Shown: piece after piece, positions 32,352-43,222 of the stretch
How positions within the stretch are numbered: the first letter of the stretch is position 1
Layout: every line of letters starts with the position of its first letter
Source of the DNA: Clostridiales bacterium
Lineage (GTDB): Bacteria; Bacillota; Clostridia; Christensenellales; Pumilibacteraceae
DNA: 64,000 bases
NCBI GenBank assembly: GCA_014799665.1
Contig: JAAVHP010000002.1
Coordinates: 104,379-168,378 of the forward strand
Direction: 5' to 3'
Notes under the pieces: generated by a model
The model's input: only the letters and a program-made list of their open reading frames with translations
Told to the model about the DNA's origin: nothing
The model's database searches: none
Program-made: the position numbers and the translations under genes

Positions 32352-33812
32352 TTAGCCGCAAATTACTCGATAAAGTACGTTGAATTCCAGCGCGGCTTTA
32401 TTCCACGAGAAGTCGCAGTGCATGGCGCGCTTGACGAGTGCGTCCCACTCGTCGCGGTGGTAGTAGTACATGGACACGGCGCGGGTGATCGTCTTGTCCA
32501 TAACGTCGGAATCGTATTCCTCGAACAGGAAGCCGTTACCGGCGTCGCCCTTGCCGCAGTCTACGACCGTATCGATAAGCCCGCCCGTTGCGCGAGCGAC
32601 CGGCACTGCGCCGAACGCGCAAGCGTACATTTGCATAAGTCCGCACGGCTCGGTGCGCGACGGGAGCAAGCAAATGTCCGCCGCCGCGAGCACTTTCTTA
32701 TAAAGGTCGCGGTTGGTGGTGATGAGCGCGCGCACGCGGCTGCTGTACATGTTCTGGATGTGAGTGAGATACCCTTCGATATCCGAATCGCCCTGCCCCA
32801 CGACTACTAGCTGGATATTGGTGTCGAGAATGTTGCCGCCGTTGTCCTTGTTGATGGACTTGCGTAAAAGGTCATAGCCCTTGTACGGCGCCATGTGCGC
32901 TATCATGCACACAAGCGGCACGTCCTCGTCCTCGGGAAGCGAGAGCATACGTTGAAGCTCGATCTTGTTCTTCTTCTTTTTATCGAGCGTGTTCGCGTTG
33001 TAATTAACGAACAGCGACGGCGATTTTTCGGGGTTGAACTCGTCTATGTCGATGCCGTTGAGTATGCCGACTATTTTTGCGCGGTTCTCGATGAGTATGC
33101 CGTCGAGCCCGCCCGAAAACTCCGGAAGCCTGATCTCGCGCGCGTACTGCGGCGACAGCGTGGTGATCTTATCGCACGTGACGATCGCGCCCTTAACGAG
33201 GTTAATCGCGCCGTTGAACTCGACCACGGACAGCTTGTCTTCGGGTATGCCGAACACGTCGCCCGCAATTACTGCGGGATACAGCCCCTGATAGTTTATG
33301 TTGTGAATGGTGAAAACGTTTTTGATATTCTTGTATTCGGGCTTATCCTTGTAATCGAGCGCATAGTAAACGGGCACGAGCGCCGTAAGATGGTCGTTCG
33401 ATTGCAGGACCTCGGGCTTGAAATCGAGGTGCGGAATGAGTTCGAGCGCGGCGCGCGAAAGGAACGCGAACCGTTCGGCGTCGTCGTAATAGCCGTAGAT
33501 TTTGCTGCGCTTGAAGTAGTACTCGTTGTCTACGAAGTAGAAAACCACGCCATCGTATTCCATGCGGAACAGTCCGCAGTATTGGTTACGCCAGCCGAGC
33601 TGAACGGTGATATTGCACACGAAGGTCATTTGGTCCTTGTAGTGTTCGGCAACTTCCTTGTAAAGCGGAAGCATTACGCGCGCGTCAGTCTTTTTGGTCT
33701 TGATGAGCGCGCGGGGGAGCGCCGAGCATACGTCGCCCATACTGCCCGTGGAAGCGAACGGTATCGCCTCCGTCGTAACGAATAAAACGTTGGTCATTTT
33801 TGCTTTTGCCAT
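32352..33812 (-). CDS. glgA: Glycogen synthase
   Basis: 486 residues, standard for bacterial GT5. Reaction: ADP-glucose to glycogen chain elongation. GT5 landmarks are IHNINYQGLYPAV, TTLSPQYAREI, GILNGIDIDEFNPEKSP, and the C-terminal SRTEPCGLMQMYACAFGAVPVARATGGLIDTV with the retaining-GT Glu. Odd point: the N-terminal substrate loop, usually Lys-x-Gly-Gly (AKTGGLGDV), reads FASTGSMGDV, so the conserved lysine that contacts ADP-glucose phosphate is missing. Located between glgB and glgP in the operon. No ADP-glucose pyrophosphorylase (glgC/D) is in the window. Confidence 0.93.
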   Translation of the reverse strand: MAKAKMTNVLFVTTEAIPFASTGSMGDVCSALPRALIKTKKTDARVMLPLYKEVAEHYKDQMTFVCNITVQLGWRNQYCGLFRMEYDGVVFYFVDNEYYFKRSKIYGYYDDAERFAFLSRAALELIPHLDFKPEVLQSNDHLTALVPVYYALDYKDKPEYKNIKNVFTIHNINYQGLYPAVIAGDVFGIPEDKLSVVEFNGAINLVKGAIVTCDKITTLSPQYAREIRLPEFSGGLDGILIENRAKIVGILNGIDIDEFNPEKSPSLFVNYNANTLDKKKKNKIELQRMLSLPEDEDVPLVCMIAHMAPYKGYDLLRKSINKDNGGNILDTNIQLVVVGQGDSDIEGYLTHIQNMYSSRVRALITTNRDLYKKVLAAADICLLPSRTEPCGLMQMYACAFGAVPVARATGGLIDTVVDCGKGDAGNGFLFEEYDSDVMDKTITRAVSMYYYHRDEWDALVKRAMHCDFSWNKAALEFNVLYRVICG

Positions 33813-33948
33813 TATGAATTCTCCTTAACCCTCGCACATGATATGACGTACTGTATTTATTATTATTGTATCATATCGTCGGTGAAATTGCATACGTTGT
33901 CGGGCTGATTGTAATATGCGGGGTTGCTAATTAATTACGGTTTTTGTA

Positions 33949-36051
<2,103 letters not shown>

Positions 36052-36151
36052 AAAAACGTGCATCTCCCTGTGCGTTTTTTATTGCGTGAATTTCTCACCC
36101 CGTCAATTATACACCATTTAAAGATAAATATCAAGCCTTTTCCAAAAACTC

Positions 36152-36275
36152 TCATACTTCTTTTATAAAAGAAGTATGCAAAGAAAACTAAGTTCGGGTA
36201 TTTGCAGAAGTTATTTATTAATTGTTACACCCGAGTAATAGCGTGCCGTTATTTGTTGCTCTACGCCACATTATC
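36152..36275. repeat. Dispersed family-B repeat
   Basis: Hairpin CATACTTCTTTTATAAAAGAAGTATG, GCAAAGAAAACTAAGTTCGG, ACACCCGAGTAATAGCGTGC and CTACGCCACATT. It fills most of the gap between glgB and the zinc-ribbon LRR gene. Confidence 0.65.
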
Positions 36276-36282
36276 GAACATT

Positions 36283-36317
36283 AAAAAACGGCTAAGCCGC
36301 ACGGCACAACCGTTTTT
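36283..36317 (-). terminator. Terminator of the zinc-ribbon LRR gene
   Basis: Minus strand AAAAACGGTTGTGCCGTGCG and GCTTAGCCGTTTTTT: nested stems with a T-run, six bases after the stop. Confidence 0.7.
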
Positions 36318-36322
36318 AATTA

Positions 36323-37579
36323 TCAATTTTCTTCCTGTCTTATCATAACTTCGCAGTTATCGGGGAAATCGTTGTACCGAAGGTCGCCCGAAACCGTCGC
36401 CTTCTTTAAACTGCTACAACCCGAAAACATACTATCCCCCATGCTCGTCACCGAGTCGGGTATATCGATACTCGTCAAGCTGCTGCAACCGAAGAACGCG
36501 CTCTCGCCGATACTCTTTACGCTGTTTCCGATCTCGACGCTCTCCAAATCGCTGCAACCGTAAAAAGCGCGCTCACCGATAATAGTCACACTGTCGGGTA
36601 TTTTTATACTCCCCAAACCGCTGCAACCCGAGAACACCCGTTCGTCGATATTGACCACGGTGTTAGGTATCTCTATGCCCGTCAGCCTGCTGCAACCGGA
36701 GAACGCACGCTCGCCGATAAACGTTACGCCGCTCGGGATCTTTACGCTCGCCAAGCTGCTGCAATGCGCAAACAAATAACTTTCGATACGCACTACGCCG
36801 TCGGGTATTACTATACTCGCCAAACTGTTGCAACTGAAAAAAGCGTATTCGCCTATGCTCGTGACCGAGTTCGGTATCTCGATTTTCGCCAAGCTGATGC
36901 AGCTGGAAAACGCCTGCTCGCCTATGCTCGTCACACTGTCGGGGATTTCGATGCTCGTCAAGCTGCCGCAGGCTAAAAACGCGTTTTTGCCTATTCTCGT
37001 GACTGAGTTAGGTATAACAACGCTTATCGCCGTATTATCTTTAAGCTTATTTATCGTGTACGAGCCGTCGGCGTTTACCGAAAACTCGAACAGCTCGGAC
37101 AACCGCCTCTCCTCGTCCATGCGCCTGCGCAGTTCATCCAAATGCGCTTTACGCGCGACATAATATTTGGCGTATTCGATATTTTTAAGCAGTTCGTCCT
37201 CGCCGCCGAAAATCTCCTCGGCAATGCGGATATGCTCCGCTATCTCCACGCCCTCGTATTCCTTGTAATTATGAGAAACAATACGTATCAAACCGATATA
37301 AGCCGTCTTATCCATAGGATCGACTTCGATACGTTCGTTACAAATTTTTTCCGCCTCGTCGTACGCACCACGAATTATCATGACGCGTAGCTTGTCGTCG
37401 CGCGTCTGCTTTTCGTCAACGGAAGCTTGCAGCTCGTCGACTGCGCCGTCAGCCTCAGGCGCGTCGGTATTATCGGTCGCGACCGAGTCCGTTTCGTATT
37501 TACTCAGATCCACGCCGCAGTTGCCGCAAAACTTACCGCCGCTTATTTTACTTCCGCACTCGGGACAAAATTTCAACAT
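36323..37579 (-). CDS. Zinc-ribbon plus BspA-type leucine-rich-repeat protein
   Basis: 418 residues from ATG 37579 (GGAG eight bases upstream). The N-terminus MLKFCPECGSKISGGKFCGNCG is a double CxxC zinc ribbon. About 60-180 is charged and helical (possibly TPR-like: GAYDEAEKICNERIEVDPMDKTA). From about 190 there are ten or so LRR_5 repeats of about 23 residues (IPDSVTSIGEQAFSSCISLA). There is no signal peptide, so unlike most BspA-type proteins it is probably cytosolic. The ligand is unknown; such zinc-ribbon LRR proteins are common in anaerobic gut Clostridia. Nucleotide-level repeats make this region recombination-prone. Confidence 0.85.
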   Translation of the reverse strand: MLKFCPECGSKISGGKFCGNCGVDLSKYETDSVATDNTDAPEADGAVDELQASVDEKQTRDDKLRVMIIRGAYDEAEKICNERIEVDPMDKTAYIGLIRIVSHNYKEYEGVEIAEHIRIAEEIFGGEDELLKNIEYAKYYVARKAHLDELRRRMDEERRLSELFEFSVNADGSYTINKLKDNTAISVVIPNSVTRIGKNAFLACGSLTSIEIPDSVTSIGEQAFSSCISLAKIEIPNSVTSIGEYAFFSCNSLASIVIPDGVVRIESYLFAHCSSLASVKIPSGVTFIGERAFSGCSRLTGIEIPNTVVNIDERVFSGCSGLGSIKIPDSVTIIGERAFYGCSDLESVEIGNSVKSIGESAFFGCSSLTSIDIPDSVTSMGDSMFSGCSSLKKATVSGDLRYNDFPDNCEVMIRQEEN

Positions 37580-37663
37580 TATTATTACTCCGTATGACCG
37601 ACTGTTAAAATTATAACATACACGCACAATTTAAGTCAATTTATTTGTTTGCGATTATATGCT

Positions 37664-37702
37664 AAAAAACCGTATAAGGGCATTACCCCCGATACGGTCT
37701 TT
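37664..37702 (-). terminator. Terminator of the amylase lipoprotein gene
   Basis: Minus strand GACCGTATCGGGGG...CCCTTATACGGTTTTTT: eight-base GC-containing stem with T-run, 18 bases after the stop. Confidence 0.75.
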
Positions 37703-37719
37703 TAATTATTAATTTTTAA

Positions 37720-40700
37720 TTATATCACTACACTCGTGCCGTAAGGCGTTACTGCGGAAGTACCGAACACCGGAGTGCCGCTTACGGTCTTGGTCGAGTT
37801 CGAGAAGTTATGGTAAACGGTAAGCGTTTGTCCGCCGCCCGTTACGGTTATTTTAAGCATTCCGTCCTGCGTAGAGCACGTAGCGTTACCGCTGATAAGC
37901 GCGGGATAGTCGTTCCTGAGCTTGGTCAGCTTCTTTACGTAGTTCAAAAGCGAGTTGTTGTCGCTCTCTTGCTCTGCAACGCTCTTGGTACTGTTGTTTA
38001 TCTTATAATCGTAAATGGCAGTGCACTTGTTCGCCCAGCTACTCGTCCACTTCATTGACTGTCGCAAGCCGTCGTCGCCCTTCCCGTCCGATTTATTTCC
38101 GATAAGTCCGATCTCGTCGCCGTAGTATATCCAGCTGAGACCCGGAAGCGTCATGATGACCGCAAAGTACAGCTTTTCTTGATTTACGTTGCTGCTGAGC
38201 TTTTCCGAAAGCCTGTCTATATCGTGGTTGGAGGTTATCATGGAATTGATAGCCCTGCCGCCACGGTTGTTCGCGTACTTAGTGGCGTTCGAGTTAAACG
38301 CGTTCGCCGCCGCTAATGCGCTGCCGTTCTGTATGCGCCCGGGCAAATCATAATAGGTATTGAAGTCGAACAGCGAGTCCATGCCCGCGTAGAACGGCGA
38401 AACATCGTCAACGTTGCCGCTTAATTGTTCGCCGAGCAGGAACGCGTTGGGGAACTTTTGTTTGAGCTTGTAGTTCAGTTCCTTAAAGACCTCGACGTCC
38501 TTGGTAAGGTTGTACTCGTAGCCGGTATCGCCTACGCCGCCCTTCACGTCGCTCGATGCGTTGGTGCTCTCCTCCCACATGAACATATGCTTGATAGCGT
38601 CCATGCGGAATCCGTCCAAACCGAAGTTCATCCAGTACTTAGCTACGTCGAGCATCGCGTCGCGAACGGGCTGATAATCGTAATTAAGCTCGGGCATCGA
38701 ACTGCCGAACGACGAATAATAGCTGTAACCGTCACCCGCCGCACAGTAGCGGTAAGACACGCTACTCGATTTCTTCCATCTGTAAAAGTCGCGATAGTTG
38801 ACCTGAGCCGTCGTGCCGTCCTGATAAGTTACCGTCTCGACAACGCAGTTCTTGGACTTGATAAACCACTCGTTGCTGGTGGAAGTGTGGTTTACGACCA
38901 AGTCCATTATGACCTTGATGCCTTTTTGGTGCGCCTTGTAAACAAGCTCACGATAGTCGGCGTTGGTGCCGAACTTGGGATCGATCGCATAATAGTCGTA
39001 GCAGTCATAACCGTGATACGAGTCGCTGCTTTGAATTGGCGTAAGCCACAGAACGTCCACGTTGAGGTCTTTGAAATAATCGAGCTTGCTCGTTATTCCT
39101 TTGAGATCGCCCACGCCGTCGCCGTTGCTGTCGCAGAAGCTCGCAACGAAAATCTGATACCCTACGCCCATATCGTCGCAACCCGTGACGGTCGCCGCCT
39201 TGGGCAGGTTCGCCGCGTACGAGCGGTTGACGTTAGTTTTGCTCTCGCGCTTTTCTTCGGTCGTGACGCCGTCGGCGGTCGTCTGCGCCGCAAGATAGTT
39301 TGTGCCTGCAGCAGTGTTGCCCTCTTGCACGAACCAGTGATAGCTTCCGCCGACTTTCTTCGTTTGCGAAAGCGTGACTGTCACGTCGCCGCCGTCCGAG
39401 CTTTCCCAGTCGCCGTTGCTGTTGATGATCGCGGGCTTGAAGTTGATCTTGGTAGCGCTGCCGTACTGCGAAAGGTCGATAGCGTAGATCGCGCCCGAAT
39501 TGTCGATCTGCGAATAGCTCACCTTTTTGCCGTTGCCCGTCGACCAAACCCACAGCGACCAGTTGGTGTACTCACTGCGCAGATAGTGTATGTAGAGCGT
39601 GTTGTTAGTGGTCATAGTGGGCGTATACTCTACCTGAGCGCCGCCGCCCGTCCACTTGGCAAACAAAGTCATGGTTTGCGTAACATTGTTTGCGAAATTC
39701 CATTTGGTGCTGCCGTTCTCAACGTACCAGCCGCTGAGCGTATAGCCCGCGAGCGTTACTGCGGGCGCGGTTATCTTGTTGCCGCTCTTTACGGTCACGG
39801 CTGCGGGATTGCTCAAACCCTTTTTGCGCGCGTCGAGCCCGACGTTGAATGTAACGGTAACGTCCTCGCCTGTACCGGTATTGCCTTGATTTTCCTCTTC
39901 TTCGTTGCTGCCGCCCGACGAGTTTTGTTTCCACTTGGCGTAAATGGTTATCGACGTTTTATTTACAGTATCGGTATCGAAATTCCACGCCTTGGTATAG
40001 CTTTCATCCGCGTACCAACCGTCGAATGTATAATTAGTCTTGACGGGATCGGCGGGGCGAGTCACCTTGCCGCCCATATTCACGCGTTGCGGCGAAACCG
40101 TAGAGCCACCGTTCTCATAGAACAAAACGACGCACGTGGTGGTCGAGTTTTCGGTGTTGGTTTGACCGCTGGACGAAGTCCACTTCGCGAACAAACTAAT
40201 CGAATCGTTAACGGTATCAGTATCGAAGTTCCACGCGACGGTGTGAGTCGAGTCGGTGTACCACCCGCCGAACGTATAACCTGTCTTTACAGGATCGGCG
40301 GGGCGCTTGACCTTGCCGCCCGCTTCGACCGATTGCGACGCGATCGTGCCGCCGCCGTCGGTAAAGAACATAACCGCAAACTTCGGCACGTTTTCTTTCC
40401 ACTTGGCGTAAATGGTTATCGATTTTTTGGTTACCGTATCGGTATCGAAATTCCATGCCACGGTGTAGCTATCGTCCGTATACCAGCCGTCGAACGTATA
40501 GCCCGTCTTTACGGGATCGTTAGGACGGGTCACTTTGTCGCCCATGTTCACGCGTTGCGGCGCAACCGTAGAGCCACCGTTCTCGTAGAACGAAACGACG
40601 CACGTGGTAGTCGAGGTATCGGAATTGGTCTCGCCGCTCGGCGATATCCACTTAGCAAATAGCACGCGCGATTCATTGATGGTATCGGTATCGAAATTCC

Positions 40701-40962
40701 ATTCCACGGTATGGGCAGGGTCGGTATACCAACCGCCGAAAGTGTAGCCGGGATTTACGGGATCGTCGGGGCGCGTTACCTTACCGCCTGCTTCGATCGA
40801 TTGCGACGCGATAGTGCCCGCGCCGTCGGTAAAGAACAAAACCGCAAACTTCTCGGTTTCTTTCTGAAACAGGCCGCAACCCGTAAGAGCGGTGCACACG
40901 ACGAGCAAAAGCACGAGCATGATTGCTTTTATGCTTTTCTTGTTTGTAACGACTTTGTTCAT
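37720..40962 (-). CDS. Surface lipoprotein alpha-amylase with five InlB repeats
   Basis: 1080 residues from ATG 40962, with GAGGTGATT before it. Lipoprotein signal ends TALTGC. Residues about 40-440 contain five InlB beta-repeats (pattern VxFxxxGGxxVxxQxVxxGxKVTRPxDPVKxGYTFxGWYxD...WNFDTDT...LFAKW), the first four very alike. About 445-570 resembles a pullulanase-type starch-binding domain (LYIHYLRSEYTNWSLWVW). The GH13 barrel follows: GLDGFRMDAIKHMF (Asp), AFLLGEQLSG (Glu), ITSNHDIDRLSE (Asp). It should degrade starch or malto-oligosaccharides outside the cell, with the InlB array as a stalk. The product would feed the cytosolic glycogen enzymes next door. Confidence 0.9.
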   Translation of the reverse strand: MNKVVTNKKSIKAIMLVLLLVVCTALTGCGLFQKETEKFAVLFFTDGAGTIASQSIEAGGKVTRPDDPVNPGYTFGGWYTDPAHTVEWNFDTDTINESRVLFAKWISPSGETNSDTSTTTCVVSFYENGGSTVAPQRVNMGDKVTRPNDPVKTGYTFDGWYTDDSYTVAWNFDTDTVTKKSITIYAKWKENVPKFAVMFFTDGGGTIASQSVEAGGKVKRPADPVKTGYTFGGWYTDSTHTVAWNFDTDTVNDSISLFAKWTSSSGQTNTENSTTTCVVLFYENGGSTVSPQRVNMGGKVTRPADPVKTNYTFDGWYADESYTKAWNFDTDTVNKTSITIYAKWKQNSSGGSNEEEENQGNTGTGEDVTVTFNVGLDARKKGLSNPAAVTVKSGNKITAPAVTLAGYTLSGWYVENGSTKWNFANNVTQTMTLFAKWTGGGAQVEYTPTMTTNNTLYIHYLRSEYTNWSLWVWSTGNGKKVSYSQIDNSGAIYAIDLSQYGSATKINFKPAIINSNGDWESSDGGDVTVTLSQTKKVGGSYHWFVQEGNTAAGTNYLAAQTTADGVTTEEKRESKTNVNRSYAANLPKAATVTGCDDMGVGYQIFVASFCDSNGDGVGDLKGITSKLDYFKDLNVDVLWLTPIQSSDSYHGYDCYDYYAIDPKFGTNADYRELVYKAHQKGIKVIMDLVVNHTSTSNEWFIKSKNCVVETVTYQDGTTAQVNYRDFYRWKKSSSVSYRYCAAGDGYSYYSSFGSSMPELNYDYQPVRDAMLDVAKYWMNFGLDGFRMDAIKHMFMWEESTNASSDVKGGVGDTGYEYNLTKDVEVFKELNYKLKQKFPNAFLLGEQLSGNVDDVSPFYAGMDSLFDFNTYYDLPGRIQNGSALAAANAFNSNATKYANNRGGRAINSMITSNHDIDRLSEKLSSNVNQEKLYFAVIMTLPGLSWIYYGDEIGLIGNKSDGKGDDGLRQSMKWTSSWANKCTAIYDYKINNSTKSVAEQESDNNSLLNYVKKLTKLRNDYPALISGNATCSTQDGMLKITVTGGGQTLTVYHNFSNSTKTVSGTPVFGTSAVTPYGTSVVI

Positions 40963-41101
40963 AATCACCTCGAAGTTTCGTGTGAGAAGTCAACACTTTC
41001 GATAATATAATTATAAGCCATACCCGGCATAAAAGTCAAGTAATTTTGCAATTTATACCCTTTTGCCGCCGTAAAGCCGTAATTGAACGACCTAAACGCA
41101 A

Positions 41102-41818
41102 CTACGACAAAAGCAATTCGCCGCGGGAAAGCTTAGCCGACTTTATCTTTCGCGCGAGATAAAGCACGGGCGTGTCGAGCAAAGATGTAAAAACGTATAT
41201 TACGTAGCTCGATCCGAATATGGACAGAAGCGTTATAAAATCGTACGTTCCGACGAACGCGCAGAACGTAAACAGCGCGCTGTTAATAAGCTGACTGACG
41301 AGCGTCGAGCCGTTGTTTCTAAGCCACAAGAGCTTTTTGGAATCGCCGAACTTCTTTTCCGTAAACGCCCACCACTTATGGTAAAGCCAAACGTCAAAGA
41401 ACTGGCTCACCACGTAAACGAGCAGCGACGCTGCAACCATGCGCGGCGTTTGCGTGAATATCTCGCGAATGGCGGGCATTGCGAGATCACTTTCGCTCGG
41501 CACGAACGCAAGCCACATAGAGCTTAGCCCCAAAAAGAACAGCGTAGCGAAAAGCCCGAGATACACCGCCTTGTTCGCCGCGCGCTTGCCCTCGCACTCC
41601 GACAGAATATCGGTAGCGAGAAAGGTTGACGCGAACAGCACGTTACCGAGCGTTTGATCCATGCCGAATGCCTTTATCATGATAAGCACTTCTATATTAG
41701 CTAGCACCGTCGCGAGCGCCGAAACCACGTAAAGCCCCGACCGCCCGAACAGCGAGTACGATACGAGCACCGCGCCGTATATCAATATCAGCGATACTAT
41801 AAGCATTAATTCGTTCAT
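41102..41818 (-). CDS. yhhQ: Queuosine-precursor transporter (YhhQ/DUF165 family)
   Basis: 238 residues, six or seven membrane spans. DUF165 landmarks are NVLFASTFLATDILSECEGKRAANKAVYLG, VVSQFFDVWLYHKWW and LRNNGSTLVSQLINSALFTFCAF. The family imports 7-deazaguanine precursors of queuosine (preQ0/preQ1). It lies 88 bases downstream of a radical-SAM-like gene on the same strand, with a family-A repeat between. The window contains no tgt or queA, so this is salvage supply only as far as can be seen. I found no preQ1 riboswitch upstream. Confidence 0.88.
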   Translation of the reverse strand: MNELMLIVSLILIYGAVLVSYSLFGRSGLYVVSALATVLANIEVLIMIKAFGMDQTLGNVLFASTFLATDILSECEGKRAANKAVYLGLFATLFFLGLSSMWLAFVPSESDLAMPAIREIFTQTPRMVAASLLVYVVSQFFDVWLYHKWWAFTEKKFGDSKKLLWLRNNGSTLVSQLINSALFTFCAFVGTYDFITLLSIFGSSYVIYVFTSLLDTPVLYLARKIKSAKLSRGELLLS

Positions 41819-41836
41819 AAACTTTTCCTTATTTAA

Positions 41837-41882
41837 GCCTTCCCCAATTGGGGAAGGGGGACCGCGTAGCGGTGGATGAGGG
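41837..41882. repeat. Family-A repeat, single end
   Basis: GCCTTCCCCAATTGGGGAAGG, then GGGACCGCGTAGCGGTGGATG and AGGGC. Same design as the ends of the element at 12504-12650. Confidence 0.7.
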
Positions 41883-41906
41883 CTATTTTATTCCCTCTAC
41901 TAATTC

Positions 41907-42611
41907 CTAATTATTAATTTCCCCCACCCCGAAATCGAGATTGGAAATTAAAATATCCACGCGCGGATCGTCCTTATATATAGGATAGAGCTCGCGCACA
42001 AACGCCGATACTACTTGACCGTCGGGCTTGACCGAAGTCGAGTTCTCGCACATTACATTTACGCAAATGCGCTTGAAATATTTTAAACCGAGTTCTATAT
42101 CGCTCCGCATGGTTTCGACGGTCTGCCCCGTCAAGCCGAACAAGAAGTTCGCTTCGTCAAAGCCCTGCGCTATGATCGCGGGATCGCGGTCGGGTATGCC
42201 CTTTAATAGAACGTTCTCGCGCAGATCGTAATCGAACGTTTCTAGCCCGAGCTTGAATAGCAAAGTAAAACCGTCGAACTCGCGCCGAAGCTCGTCGAGT
42301 TTATTACGGTATAAATAATGCGTTTCGAAATGAACGACCGAGATATTACGCTCGGCGCATACCGCCTTAATAAGCGCGAGCGTGCGGCTATCGAGCTCGA
42401 ACACCGACCCGCTGTTAATGACTTCCAGCTCGCCGTACTCGCCTGTTACGCGCGCAAGCACGGACGAGTTGAGCGCGAAGTTAGCCGCCTCGTCGGGCGA
42501 ACAATCTATATGATAATCGCAAAACGCACAACGCTTGTAAACGCACCCGCTGCCGCGAAGAAGCACAAGCTCGCGCGGTCGTTTATCGCGAATGACAGAA
42601 TATCTTTCCAT
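41907..42611 (-). CDS. Radical-SAM-like protein, possibly queuosine-related
   Basis: 234 residues from ATG 42611. The N-terminus is RYSVIRDKRPRELVLLRGSGCVYKRCAFCDYHID. Its cysteines read Cys-x4-Cys-x2-Cys, not the classic Cys-x3-Cys-x2-Cys. The later INSGSVFE, VVHFETHY, FKLGLETFDYDLRENVLLKG and FLFGLTGQTVETM follow the strand pattern of a radical-SAM barrel. It precedes the queuosine-precursor transporter, which suggests a tRNA-modification link. The start is odd: no Shine-Dalgarno sequence, and an intrinsic terminator ends right before the ATG. A frame open upstream to 42737 crosses repeats and is less likely to be coding. Confidence 0.7.
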   Translation of the reverse strand: MERYSVIRDKRPRELVLLRGSGCVYKRCAFCDYHIDCSPDEAANFALNSSVLARVTGEYGELEVINSGSVFELDSRTLALIKAVCAERNISVVHFETHYLYRNKLDELRREFDGFTLLFKLGLETFDYDLRENVLLKGIPDRDPAIIAQGFDEANFLFGLTGQTVETMRSDIELGLKYFKRICVNVMCENSTSVKPDGQVVSAFVRELYPIYKDDPRVDILISNLDFGVGEINN

Positions 42612-42653
42612 AAAAACAAAAACGCGTTTTGTAAAGTAACCGTTACAAAACGC
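42612..42653 (-). terminator. Intrinsic terminator/attenuator abutting a start codon
   Basis: Minus strand GCGTTTTGTAA, eight-base loop, TTACAAAACGC, then GTTTTTGTTTTT directly followed by the ATG at 42611. Confidence 0.75.
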
Positions 42654-42735
42654 ACCGAGCCTAAGCTCCGCCTCCCGTAGTTTTGATTCGAGGAGCATTT
42701 TTGCTTGCTTGCAATGGCAAAAATGCGACGCTGAC

Positions 42736-42819
42736 AAATTAGGTTAATCCCACGCCCTTAGGGCGTAAGGCGCGCAAAGCGCGACGTCCGTGGCTTGCCA
42801 CGGGGTATATACCTAATTT
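42736..42819. other. Four-stem palindromic element or structured RNA
   Basis: Outer arms AAATTAGGT/ACCTAATTT enclose three hairpins: ACGCCCTTAGGGCGT, CGCGCAAAGCGCG and CCGTGGCTTGCCACGG. No gene lies in 42612-43071. It could be a short mobile palindrome or a leader RNA of the radical-SAM gene. Confidence 0.65.
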
Positions 42820-42939
42820 ATTTAAACGTACAATCACTCGGGCAGGATGGTTACGAACTGCCGCAAATATTAACTTGCAAACATATTATATATAATTATG
42901 AAAAATATTGTCAACGCTTTTAAAGGAAAAACGCAAGTT

Positions 42940-42976
42940 TTCTTTGCCTACTTTCTTTCGAAAAAGAAAGTAGGTC
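42940..42976. repeat. Family-B hairpin
   Basis: AGTTTTCTTTGCCTACTTTC and GAAAGTAGG arms: CCTACTTTCTTTCGAAAAAG pairs with the following CTTTCTTTT-complement. The same hairpin is at 56570. Confidence 0.6.
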
Positions 42977-43018
42977 AATTCATTTAAAACGCTTTTAACA
43001 GAAATGCACTAAAAAAGA

Positions 43019-43047
43019 TTGACAACTCGATTTCAATATAGTATAAT
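43019..43047 (+). promoter_or_regulatory. Consensus promoter of tRNA-Thr
   Basis: TTGACA (43019-43024), 17 bp, TATAAT (43042-43047). The start site would be about 17 bases before the truncated tRNA copy and 92 before tRNA-Thr. Confidence 0.9.
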
Positions 43048-43071
43048 AGCAAGGCAAATCAATCAACTCAT

Positions 43072-43110
43072 GCTGTTATGGCTCAGTCGGACCACCATCT
43101 TAGGTAGGTT
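43072..43110 (+). pseudogene. Truncated tRNA-Thr copy
   Basis: GCTGTTATGGCTCAGTCGG is identical to the first 19 bases of tRNA-Thr exactly 75 bases downstream. ACCACC and AGGT follow, resembling a decayed anticodon arm, but TAGAGCA and the T-arm and acceptor 3' strand are missing. Confidence 0.75.
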
Positions 43111-43146
43111 CGCTGCAAGCGATACAAAACCCCAACATTTTGATAT

Positions 43147-43222
43147 GCTGTTATGGCTCAGTCGGTAGAGCACCACCTTGGTAAGGTGGAGGTCCCGGGT
43201 TCGAATCCCGGTAACAGCTCCA
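43147..43222 (+). tRNA. tRNA-Thr(GGT)
   Basis: 76 bases with encoded CCA. Acceptor GCTGTTA/TAACAGC, D-arm GCTC...GAGC, anticodon stem CCACC/GGTGG with loop TTGGTAA (anticodon GGT), T-stem CCGGG/CCCGG with TTCGAAT. Confidence 0.96.

Noticed and set aside
42612..42737. N-terminal extension of the radical-SAM-like protein
   Set aside because: It would be encoded by a terminator hairpin and repeat-derived sequence; homology-like sequence begins at the ATG at 42611.
42612..42850. preQ1 riboswitch upstream of the queuosine-related genes
   Set aside because: I could not find the preQ1-I or preQ1-II core sequence; only hairpins and a terminator are visible.
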